Notes under the pieces: generated by a model
What the model saw: the letters and a program-made list of their open reading frames with translations, nothing else
What the model was told of the DNA's origin: nothing
The model's database searches: none
Made by a program: the position numbers and the translations under genes
NCBI GenBank assembly: GCA_963803015.1
Contig: CAWDKV010000003.1
Span: 744,001 to 808,000 of the forward strand
From: Berkiella sp963803015
GTDB lineage: Bacteria; Pseudomonadota; Gammaproteobacteria; Berkiellales; Berkiellaceae
Length of the DNA: 64,000 nt
Direction of reading: 5' to 3'
In this document: one piece after another, positions 18,197 through 26,186 of the stretch
Layout of the letters: every line of letters starts with the position of its first letter
Numbering within the stretch: position 1 is the stretch's first letter

Positions 18197-21040
18197 ATGA
18201 AAAACAGCCTAAAATTAATAGATGAAGACAAAATTGAGCAGGCGATGGAAAAAGAACATAAAAACAGGCAAGTCATAAAAGATCAGGTTTTGAAAGTAAC
18301 GCGTGAGTTATTAGTAGAATTAGATAGAGAAAGGGCACTTCGGATCTTATCACCTGATTCATCCATTCAACGTGACTTAGGTATTGATAGCTTATCCAAA
18401 GTAGAGTTATTTCATCGCTTGGAAACGACACTGCAGATAAGGATGTCTGAATCCGTTTTGTCAGAAGCTGAAACAGTGAATGACCTCATCAATGCTATAA
18501 TGGCAGCTGATACATCTATTCAAATCGTTTCAGGCATGAAAGCATTTGAAATCACCGAATCCCATTATAATTCAGCTACTGCGAGCAACTTGGTTGAAAT
18601 TTTATATCAACTTGCCCAGAAAGAACCAGAGAGACCACATGTTTATTTGCAAGGGGAAAATGAAGAAGAAACCATTATTACTTATGGTAAATTATTTTCA
18701 CACGCCAATACTGTTGCTAAACAATTACAGCATTTAGGAATTGTCCTTGGTGACACAGTAGCCATTATGTTGCCAACAAGTGAAGATTTTTTCTATACCT
18801 TTTTTGGTATCTTGTTGTTAGGCGCTATACCAGTTTCGATATACCCACCATTTCGTCCAGATCGTATAACAGAGTATGCCATGCGAGAATCAACTATTTT
18901 GCGCAATGCAGAAGTTAAAATATTGGTTACATTTGAGCAGGCAGAAAAGTTGAGTGAAGTTTTAAGTGCTTTTGTACCCAGCCTTAAACTGGTTGTAACA
19001 GCAAAAGAATTGCAAGCTAAAATGGGCAAGATCTCGGCTGTTAAAATCAAGCCCTCTCATCCTGCTTTAGTGCAGTATACTTCTGGAAGTACAAGTACCC
19101 CCAAAGGGGTGTTGCTTGCTCATGAAAATATCTTGGCTAATATTCGCGCGATAGGAAAAGCCACGCACGTCACATCTGGTGATGTTGGTGTGAGTTGGTT
19201 GCCACTTTATCATGATATGGGTTTAATTGGCTCATGGTTAAATTGCTTTTACCATATCATTCCTATCGTTATTATGTCTCCAATCAGTTTTTTGGCCAGA
19301 CCTGAAAGATGGCTCTGGGCAATTCATTACCATCGTGGCACACTGTCTGGTGCACCTAACTTTGCTTATGAGCTTTGTATAAGACGAATTAATGATGCGC
19401 AAATAGAAGGATTAGAATTAAACTCATGGCGTCTTTGTTTTAATGGTGCTGAACAAATTAGTCCTAAAACGCTTAAAAAATTCGTTAACAGATTTTCTTC
19501 TTATGGTTTTAAGAATGAAACTATGTTTCCTGTATATGGATTGGCAGAATCTGCAGTCGCGTTGGTTTTTCCACCGGTACCAAGAGAGCCTAAATTTGAT
19601 TATATTGCAAGAGAGCCATTTGAAAGAGAAAATCTTGCCGTAAGCGTTTCGCCGAGTGCACCACAAAGTTTAGAATATGTCAGTGTTGGAGTTGCTATTC
19701 CTGATCACGAGGTGAGAATTGTTGACAAAGAGAACAACTTGCTTAGTGAAAGAAAAGTGGGTGCGCTACAATTTCGAGGACCTTCTAGTATGATTGGTTA
19801 TTATCATAACCTTGAAGCAACCAAAGCTGCCTATCACGATGGTTGGTGGAAAACAGGTGATTTAGCCTATCAAGCGGAAGGTGAGCTTTATATTGTGGGG
19901 CGGCATAAAGATTTGATAATTAAAGCAGGAAGAAATTTACATCCAGAAGAAATAGAAGAAGCGACAAGTTTAGTGCCTGGTATACGCAAGGGCTGTGTGA
20001 TAGCTTTTGGGGTCAACGATCCAAAATGGGAGACTGAAAAGTTAGTTGTGGTCGCTGAAACCAAAGAGAGAGACAAGACAAAAATTAAGCAAATAAAAGC
20101 AGAAATTATTAAAAAAATAGATGAAGTGCTTGATATTGTCCCAGATGAAATCGTGCTGGTTGCACCCAGAACGGTTCCCAAGACGTCAAGTGGTAAATTA
20201 CAACGTTCAGCCTGTAAAGCGCTCTATCTTAATAAAAAAATCTATTCTCCTCAATTACCTGCAGTTGTTCAGGTTTTAAAGCTATATGGTCTCTCTTTAG
20301 GGATAAAACTTAAGAAAGCATTTGGCATGATAGCCAGATTGGCATTTACGTTTTATGCTGCCATCATATTTATGATAAGTTTGTTTTTAATTTCCATTGG
20401 GGCCTTTGTTTTTTCTCAAGAAAGATTCAGCAGCTTCATCAAGTTATGGGCGCGCAGTGTCTTCTTTCTCGGCGGTTGCCGTTTGGAAGTAAGGGGGGAT
20501 ATCGGTGAACTTGAACAAAAGGAAGCAGTTTATGTCTCTAATCACGCTAGTTATTTAGATGCACTTGTTTTGCTAGCTATTTTGCCCAAAGGCATACGTT
20601 TTGTGGGGAAAAAAGGTTTATTTAAAGTCCCTGTGTTACGTACCATTTTGCAAAAATTACAGGTGCTATCGGTTGATAGAGACGATTTTGCAGCAAATAT
20701 TCGTGATGCTGATAGTATTGGCGAAAGCCTTAAGCAAAAGCATAGTATTGCAATCTTTCCCGAAGGAGGCTTTACAGCCATAAAAGGTTTGTTACCATTT
20801 AAATCGGGCGCTTTTAAATTGGCAGTGGATGCTAATTGCCCAATTTGTCCTATTGCGATCGATGGGACAAGACAGATATTTCGAGGGGATGTATTTTGGT
20901 TGAAGCCTCATAGAATAAAAGTCACTATTGGACAGATGATATATCCTGAATCTCAAGAATGGAGTGAAGTCACACGTCTTCTAACGCTAGCGCAAGATTT
21001 TATAGCCACGCATTGTGGAGAGCAACTGCTCGATTATTAG
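18197..21040 (+). CDS. Trifunctional ACP / fatty-acyl-AMP ligase / PlsC acyltransferase
   Basis: 947 residues. An acyl-carrier-protein domain at about 25-105 has the phosphopantetheine site GIDSLSKVE (Ser65). An AMP-forming ligase follows (about 125-690) with QYTSGSTSTPKG, SWLPLYHDMGLIG and GWWKTGD; the LPLYHDMGLIG form is typical of fatty-acyl-AMP ligases that load ACPs rather than CoA. The C-terminal ~200 residues are PlsC-like with a membrane helix, NHASYLDA (near 780) and FPEGGFT (near 853). The order suggests activation of a fatty acid, loading on the built-in ACP and transfer to a lysophospholipid or similar acceptor. The product is unknown. It is divergently paired with aas. Confidence 0.85.
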   Translation: MKNSLKLIDEDKIEQAMEKEHKNRQVIKDQVLKVTRELLVELDRERALRILSPDSSIQRDLGIDSLSKVELFHRLETTLQIRMSESVLSEAETVNDLINAIMAADTSIQIVSGMKAFEITESHYNSATASNLVEILYQLAQKEPERPHVYLQGENEEETIITYGKLFSHANTVAKQLQHLGIVLGDTVAIMLPTSEDFFYTFFGILLLGAIPVSIYPPFRPDRITEYAMRESTILRNAEVKILVTFEQAEKLSEVLSAFVPSLKLVVTAKELQAKMGKISAVKIKPSHPALVQYTSGSTSTPKGVLLAHENILANIRAIGKATHVTSGDVGVSWLPLYHDMGLIGSWLNCFYHIIPIVIMSPISFLARPERWLWAIHYHRGTLSGAPNFAYELCIRRINDAQIEGLELNSWRLCFNGAEQISPKTLKKFVNRFSSYGFKNETMFPVYGLAESAVALVFPPVPREPKFDYIAREPFERENLAVSVSPSAPQSLEYVSVGVAIPDHEVRIVDKENNLLSERKVGALQFRGPSSMIGYYHNLEATKAAYHDGWWKTGDLAYQAEGELYIVGRHKDLIIKAGRNLHPEEIEEATSLVPGIRKGCVIAFGVNDPKWETEKLVVVAETKERDKTKIKQIKAEIIKKIDEVLDIVPDEIVLVAPRTVPKTSSGKLQRSACKALYLNKKIYSPQLPAVVQVLKLYGLSLGIKLKKAFGMIARLAFTFYAAIIFMISLFLISIGAFVFSQERFSSFIKLWARSVFFLGGCRLEVRGDIGELEQKEAVYVSNHASYLDALVLLAILPKGIRFVGKKGLFKVPVLRTILQKLQVLSVDRDDFAANIRDADSIGESLKQKHSIAIFPEGGFTAIKGLLPFKSGAFKLAVDANCPICPIAIDGTRQIFRGDVFWLKPHRIKVTIGQMIYPESQEWSEVTRLLTLAQDFIATHCGEQLLDY

Positions 21041-21134
21041 TATATTTACTGTTTATTTCAACAGGTTATATTTAATGGAACTTTTATCGTATCTCTTCAG
21101 TCTTTTCTCTGAGATGTTTAAAAGGAGAAATGAA

Positions 21135-21422
21135 ATGAGAGCGATATTATTGGCAATATTGATGATCTGTATCCCAACTAGTTATGCTCAGTGCTCAGGA
21201 GATAATGCTGGATGTTACCACACTCCCGGATATTATTTTCTATTTCTAGACGGTAATTACTATCCGGATTATCAAGAACCCCAGTTTTACAGCAACACAT
21301 CCGATTGTAACTGCCCTTGTGAAAAACCATGCTGTGATTGTAATCCCACTTTTTCTTCTAAGAAACATTATTACCGGCATGTTAATGATGAAGGGCTATC
21401 AATGGAATATTATATTCGCTAA
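21135..21422 (+). CDS. Secreted cysteine/tyrosine-rich small protein, unknown
   Basis: About 95 residues. The ATG at 21135 is chosen because AGGAG (21123-21127) stands seven bases upstream and the product then opens with a clean signal peptide (MRAILLAILMICIPTSYA); the open frame extends further 5' without translation signals. The mature part is rich in Tyr and Cys, with a CNCPCEKPCCDC cluster that could bind metal or form disulfides. A strong terminator hairpin follows at 21450-21486. Function unknown. Confidence 0.65.
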   Translation: MRAILLAILMICIPTSYAQCSGDNAGCYHTPGYYFLFLDGNYYPDYQEPQFYSNTSDCNCPCEKPCCDCNPTFSSKKHYYRHVNDEGLSMEYYIR

Positions 21423-21449
21423 TCAAATTGATTTTAGTACCTTACCCTG

Positions 21450-21491
21450 CTGCTAGCAATTCCAGTTAGGCTGAAATTGCTAGCAGATTTA
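21450..21491 (+). terminator. Intrinsic terminator after the secreted Cys-rich gene
   Basis: A perfect 12-bp stem (CTGCTAGCAATT at 21450-21461 with its complement at 21475-21486), a 13-base loop, then a T-rich tract (ATTTATTTTT) on the plus strand. Confidence 0.8.
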
Positions 21492-21534
21492 TTTTTAATC
21501 CATGGTTTTTAATTAACCTATACTTATAGTCTTC

Positions 21535-21593
21535 ACAGATGAATTTTCGGTGCTCGTCTACGGGTTGCTTCGCCTAGCTGAAAACACATCTGT
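21535..21593. repeat. Palindromic intergenic element B (59 bp), related to 9223-9314
   Basis: The ends are inverted repeats: ACAGATGAATTTTC at 21535-21548 and GAAAACACATCTGT at 21580-21593. Read in reverse complement it aligns at both ends with element A, including a shared CGTAG-CGA core, but is about 33 bp shorter. It lies about 34 bp upstream of the FtsH-like gene. Confidence 0.5.
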
Positions 21594-21626
21594 TTTTATA
21601 TATAAAGGGAGCGCTGAAGAAAAAAC

Positions 21627-24600
21627 ATGTCTTCATTACAGATGATTTTATTCTTAGGAGCGGCGCTTTTCATTGCATTGGTGGTAAGTTATGCCATTCG
21701 TAAAAAGCCTAAATGGTACTTTGGATCAGATCAAGAAAATGGTCGACTCAGACCTGAAGATAGGGCTTTAATCTTTTTGTTTATCTTTTTTCCAGCCTAT
21801 GTTGCTATATCTTTATATGACAATCTTTCTTTCCATGGTCTAAGTTCATCGCCTCAACCTTTTTCACATACTGCCCTGAAAAAAGAAGATGGATTTGAGA
21901 TTAATCTTAACAAAGAGAAAAAGTTGGATTATATTTCAGATAAAGCAAAACCGATTGAAGTCAAAAAAACTTTTTATAGAGGAGAAAGGCTCACCTCTAA
22001 TAATAATCTTGATTATGATTCTTTAGATCCATCAGATATTGATGATGATTTAAAGTCGATCCCCGGATTTTCTAGTGTTAAACCAAAATTACTTTCTTTG
22101 GTTGATATTCTTAAACGATATAATGCCGATTTAAAGTCAAATACAATTGTACCTAAAGGACTATTGTTGACTGGTCAAACGGGTAATGGTGCTGAAGAAT
22201 TAGCTCTTGCAATAGGAAAAGAATGGGGGCAAAAAGTGCTAGTTTTTGACGCAGTTGACGTCAATGGCTTTGATATCGGGCGTCTTCGTATTTCTGATTT
22301 ATTTAGCACTAGCACGCGTTATTCTCCCGTCGTTATCATTATTAAAAATATTGATTATATCCTCCCAGCGGGTCACTTTGCTGATCTTCTTATTTTACAG
22401 CCTAAAGAAAGAATGTATAAATGGTTTGATGATATTTATCAAAGTAATCAGCCAGCGCTTATCATTGGCATTACAAGCGATATTTATAAAATGGATCCGC
22501 AGGCCTTTTCACCCAATTGTTTCGCAAGTACCGTTCATGTAGATTATCCTGATCTAAATGAAAGAAACGAGTTGCTCAAATCGTTATTTAGGAAAAATGA
22601 TATAAAACGAGTTGATATTGCAGATTATGCTAAGAAGACAAATTATTTTAGTCGAGAATATTTGGCAGCTATGGTCAATGAAAGTAAAGTTATCGCAAAT
22701 AATAATCAAAATAAATCAGTTTCCTCACAGGATTTTTCTCAAGCATATGAGAAGATTGCAATCCTCAATGAAGAATCTAAAGAAAAAGCAAAATTGGCTG
22801 CATCACAAGGTGATTTTTATATCATCCCACCTGATGAAATCCAGGTGTCGTTTGATGATATTTCTGGAAATGATAAAGCAAAAAGTGAATTGAAGAGAAT
22901 TATTGATTCTCTGCAAAATCCTGAAAAGTATGCGAAAAGTGGTGAAGTCACAAGTCGAGGGATTTTGCTTTATGGCCCCCCCGGGACAGGAAAAACCTCT
23001 ATGGCAAGAGCCTTGGCAGGAGAGGCAAGAATCAATTTTATCAATGTCTCAGGTTCTGAATTTATTAGTCGTTGGGTAGGAGAAGGGGCGTCACGTATCA
23101 GAAAATTATTTGATTTGGCGAGAAGCCACAAGCCCTGCATTATCTTTATTGATGAATTTGATGCCCTTGCTTTGAAAAGACTTGAAGATAGCTCAGCGTC
23201 TTCTAGAGAAGAATCGCATATCGTGAATCAGCTGTTATCTGAATTAGATAATCTGGATAAAGAGAGAAACAAAGGGGTTTTCCTCATTGCCGCAACCAAC
23301 CGCATTAATACCATAGATGAAGCGCTGCTGCGTCCTGGTAGAATAGGCATTAAAATTGAAATGAAGCTGCCAAATGATGTGGAGCGTCAAAATTTTGTAG
23401 AACATTTATTAAAAGATAAGAAATATAGCTTAGGAATTAATATTCAAGAAGTCGTAAAGTTAACGAAAGGGTTTTCCCAAGCTGAATTAGAGGCACTTTT
23501 TAATCAAGCCAATACTTTAGTTCAAAAACAAAAAAGAAAGAAAATAGAAAAGAGTGATTTAATGGGTTTTGTTGATGAAATTAATAATCAAATGATAGCC
23601 TTGTCGAAATTAAATGTAGATTTGGCATTAGAGATCTATCGCCCAAGTCAAATCAAAGCTAATTTTCAGTCCATTGTTGGACTTGAGGATGTTAAAAAAG
23701 AACTTTCTCAAATGAGTATTTATTTACAAGACCCTAAAAAAATTGAAAACATAGGCGTCAAGATCCCTAAAGGCTGGATATTTTATGGCCCCCCTGGCAC
23801 AGGTAAAACCTCTCTGGCCAGAGCGGTTGCAGGTGAAAGCGGTGTCACTTTTATCTCTACGACAGGTTCTGCCTTTGTTGAGCAATGGGTAGGTTTGGGA
23901 GCGCAGCGTGTAAGAGAGTTGTTTGAAGTGGCTAGACAATATCGACCTTGCATTTTGTTCATAGACGAGATTGATGCCTTAGCGATGAAACGACAAAGTG
24001 AAGGTGGCGGCTCGCAAGAGTTTGCTCAGACGGTGAATGAATTCCTTGCTGAGCTTGACAACATTGATCCAACACGAAATGCAGGGATCGTCGTCATTGG
24101 AGCGACCAATCGTATCGATAATATGGATGAGGCGGTGCTAAGACCAGGACGATTGGGTAAAAAGGTTTATATTCGTTTACCCAATTTGAACGAAAGAGAA
24201 CAACTTATTAGTATGTTTCTCAATAAGGTTAAGATCCCGAATAGTGTTGATGCTAAAAAGTTAAGTGGCGCAACCATGGGGTTCTCTGGTGCTGATTTAG
24301 AAGACCTCATCAACGAAACAGCATTGCAAGTCCTAGAAAAATCTGGATCAAAAATAACAATGCAAGATATAGAGCAAACAAAGGAGAATATTTTATTTGG
24401 TAGAAGAGTGGTTTCTGCAAGGGTGCAACCTGAAGAAAGAGAAAGAACGGCCTATCATGAAGCCGGCCACGCACTAGTTGGCATTTATGCAAAACATTAT
24501 CCTTATAAATTCTACAAAATTACGCTTAGCATGCGAGATGAAACCTTAGGCATGACACATTTTTACGAAGAAGATGAACAATATTCAATGACGAGAGAGT

Positions 24601-24956
24601 CCCTGATTGATATCATTACGACAAAGTTAGCAGGTAAAATTGCTGAAGAGATAGTTTATGGTAAAGATACTGTGACCAGTGGCCCTGCCGGAGATTTGAA
24701 AGATGCGACCTTAATTGCTCGTAATATGGTGATGGAATATGGCATGGGGGATAAGGGCAGTTATATAGCATATGAATATTTAAAAACAATCCCTGAACAG
24801 GAAGTGAATCAACAAGTACAAACGCTTCTTAATGATGCCGCAATCAAAGCGCGTGAAATTTTAGAACAACATCGAGATAAATTAGATAATCTCGCTAAAG
24901 CATTGTTGAAAGAGGAAGTGCTAGATTATGATCAAGTGATTAAGATTGTGAAATAA
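21627..24956 (+). CDS. Giant FtsH-like membrane protease with three AAA-type modules and one M41 peptidase
   Basis: 1109 residues against about 640 for normal FtsH. Two N-terminal membrane helices (about 6-24, 46-63) flank a short loop rather than the usual periplasmic domain. Three AAA-like regions follow. The first (about 140-340) is degenerate, with GQTGNGAEE near 180 in place of Walker A. The second has intact GPPGTGKTS near 449, IIFIDEFDA near 505 and LLRPGR. The third has GPPGTGKTS near 720, ILFIDEIDA near 776 and VLRPGR. The C-terminal M41 zinc protease has HEAGH at 944-948 and a candidate third ligand Asp1023 in GPAGDLKDA, so it should be active. The role is inferred as membrane protein quality control or regulated proteolysis. 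It may be a divergent second FtsH; a conventional one is not in the window. Confidence 0.88.
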   Translation: MSSLQMILFLGAALFIALVVSYAIRKKPKWYFGSDQENGRLRPEDRALIFLFIFFPAYVAISLYDNLSFHGLSSSPQPFSHTALKKEDGFEINLNKEKKLDYISDKAKPIEVKKTFYRGERLTSNNNLDYDSLDPSDIDDDLKSIPGFSSVKPKLLSLVDILKRYNADLKSNTIVPKGLLLTGQTGNGAEELALAIGKEWGQKVLVFDAVDVNGFDIGRLRISDLFSTSTRYSPVVIIIKNIDYILPAGHFADLLILQPKERMYKWFDDIYQSNQPALIIGITSDIYKMDPQAFSPNCFASTVHVDYPDLNERNELLKSLFRKNDIKRVDIADYAKKTNYFSREYLAAMVNESKVIANNNQNKSVSSQDFSQAYEKIAILNEESKEKAKLAASQGDFYIIPPDEIQVSFDDISGNDKAKSELKRIIDSLQNPEKYAKSGEVTSRGILLYGPPGTGKTSMARALAGEARINFINVSGSEFISRWVGEGASRIRKLFDLARSHKPCIIFIDEFDALALKRLEDSSASSREESHIVNQLLSELDNLDKERNKGVFLIAATNRINTIDEALLRPGRIGIKIEMKLPNDVERQNFVEHLLKDKKYSLGINIQEVVKLTKGFSQAELEALFNQANTLVQKQKRKKIEKSDLMGFVDEINNQMIALSKLNVDLALEIYRPSQIKANFQSIVGLEDVKKELSQMSIYLQDPKKIENIGVKIPKGWIFYGPPGTGKTSLARAVAGESGVTFISTTGSAFVEQWVGLGAQRVRELFEVARQYRPCILFIDEIDALAMKRQSEGGGSQEFAQTVNEFLAELDNIDPTRNAGIVVIGATNRIDNMDEAVLRPGRLGKKVYIRLPNLNEREQLISMFLNKVKIPNSVDAKKLSGATMGFSGADLEDLINETALQVLEKSGSKITMQDIEQTKENILFGRRVVSARVQPEERERTAYHEAGHALVGIYAKHYPYKFYKITLSMRDETLGMTHFYEEDEQYSMTRESLIDIITTKLAGKIAEEIVYGKDTVTSGPAGDLKDATLIARNMVMEYGMGDKGSYIAYEYLKTIPEQEVNQQVQTLLNDAAIKAREILEQHRDKLDNLAKALLKEEVLDYDQVIKIVK

Positions 24957-25040
24957 TTAATTTTTTATTCAAACTTGTAATTACTTATTAATGCACGATA
25001 AACTCCATTTTTGAGTATTAATCGAAAAGGAGAATGTTAG

Positions 25041-25286
25041 ATGCAAATATTATCTGATGTGCAAATCAATCAAGTCGCAGGTGGCGCATTAAGCGTGCAT
25101 ATCAACGCAACTATCCCACTTAACTACCTCCCTATTATTACGCAATTTATTGAAGCATCTGGCGGATTAGATGAGTTATCATCAACGAATGTAAGCCAAT
25201 TAGTAAATGCTTTAAATGCAGCTGGTCTAGACCCTAGTCTGTTGAAAATAGACTTTAATATTTCTTATTATCCAAATTACATGTAA
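25041..25286 (+). CDS. Double-glycine leader peptide (bacteriocin/microcin-like precursor)
   Basis: 81 residues. The first 15, MQILSDVQINQVAGG, match the double-glycine leader consensus recognised by C39-peptidase ABC exporters: Leu/Ile spacing and Val before Gly-Gly. Cleavage after Gly15 would leave a 66-residue mature peptide with no Cys, ending in an aromatic YYPNYM. A good AAAGGAGAA precedes the ATG. No C39 exporter or immunity gene is adjacent; the membrane gene facing it at 25315 is the only nearby candidate. It may be a microcin-like toxin, a signal peptide or a non-bacteriocin substrate of a distant exporter. Confidence 0.6.
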   Translation: MQILSDVQINQVAGGALSVHINATIPLNYLPIITQFIEASGGLDELSSTNVSQLVNALNAAGLDPSLLKIDFNISYYPNYM

Positions 25287-25290
25287 ACAC

Positions 25291-25323
25291 GATGTTTAGC
25301 TTGGCGAACCCCGGCTAAACATC
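25291..25323. terminator. Hairpin between convergent genes
   Basis: A perfect 10-bp stem, GATGTTTAGC with its complement GCTAAACATC, and a 13-base loop. It lies between the stop of the leader-peptide gene and the stop of the minus-strand membrane gene, overlapping the latter's stop. There is no T-run on either side, so it is a weaker terminator or a 3'-end stabiliser. Confidence 0.5.
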
Positions 25324-26040
25324 TACATATTGATATTTATCTTTCAGAATATATTTCAGAAGTTTGGCCGAGCTAGAAACGCGATAATGCGGGAGGCGTC
25401 TTTGCAGGATGGTATATTTAACTGGTTTTGTTAAAGCAAAATTGAGATGAATTTCAACGGAGTAGAATTTGTTTTGCCCTATGGCGCTAACTCCCCCTTT
25501 TTTATTCTGTCCTGGTAAAAAGAATTCAGAATTTACCTTGAACTCAAAATCAGGTAAAGCCTCCTCGCGCCAACTAAAGCCTTCTTCATTTAAAACAAAT
25601 TTGGTGGGGTATCTTTTTTTAAGATACAGTAGCGTCTGATAATACGAAAGTTGACAAACAATGCCTTCCAATTCTCTTAAATAGAGATCTAGCGAATAGG
25701 CTACCATTTCAGTTTTGGCTATCATCGTTTCTTGTGTGATGGCAAAAGCTTGATAGGCTATAAAAACAAAACAAGGAAGAAGCACGATAAATCGCTCTTC
25801 ATGATCAATTTTGGGGGGAAAGAAAGGGTTGTAAATTAAGGCAATGCTCATAAAGACTAGGCCAAAATAGTAATCCCGTTTTTCAGATGATTGTATAGAC
25901 AAGCCTAAACTTGTTGCAAATATAATAGATTTCAGATAAATACTATAGTTTTGATAAAGATCAAATATTTCACATATTAATGCGCCTAAACTTAGGATGG
26001 CCAATAGAATCAGGATATTGTTAAAAAAATTTCTTTTCAT
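25315..26040 (-). CDS. Membrane protein of unknown function (DUF6804-like N-terminus)
   Basis: 241 residues with three to four hydrophobic segments in the first 105 residues. The stretch YYFGLVFMSIALIYNPFFP resembles the tyrosine plus FNPI-P pattern of DUF6804-type membrane proteins, a loose family match. The C-terminal 130 residues are soluble, with a Glu/Leu-rich helix and a beta-rich part. It is convergent with the double-glycine leader peptide gene; an immunity role is conceivable but nothing in the sequence shows it. Confidence 0.6.
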   Translation of the reverse strand: MKRNFFNNILILLAILSLGALICEIFDLYQNYSIYLKSIIFATSLGLSIQSSEKRDYYFGLVFMSIALIYNPFFPPKIDHEERFIVLLPCFVFIAYQAFAITQETMIAKTEMVAYSLDLYLRELEGIVCQLSYYQTLLYLKKRYPTKFVLNEEGFSWREEALPDFEFKVNSEFFLPGQNKKGGVSAIGQNKFYSVEIHLNFALTKPVKYTILQRRLPHYRVSSSAKLLKYILKDKYQYVDV

Positions 26041-26186
26041 CTGACAGGTCTTTTTTAATATGAATTGTACCCATCTCGTATCTCCAGCATAGTGTTCTGA
26101 GTATAGCCAAAAAAAAACACCTGTTGATATTTTAAAATCTGTTCATCAATCTAACCCTAGTTCTAGAAACCAAAATGCAAAGAGTG

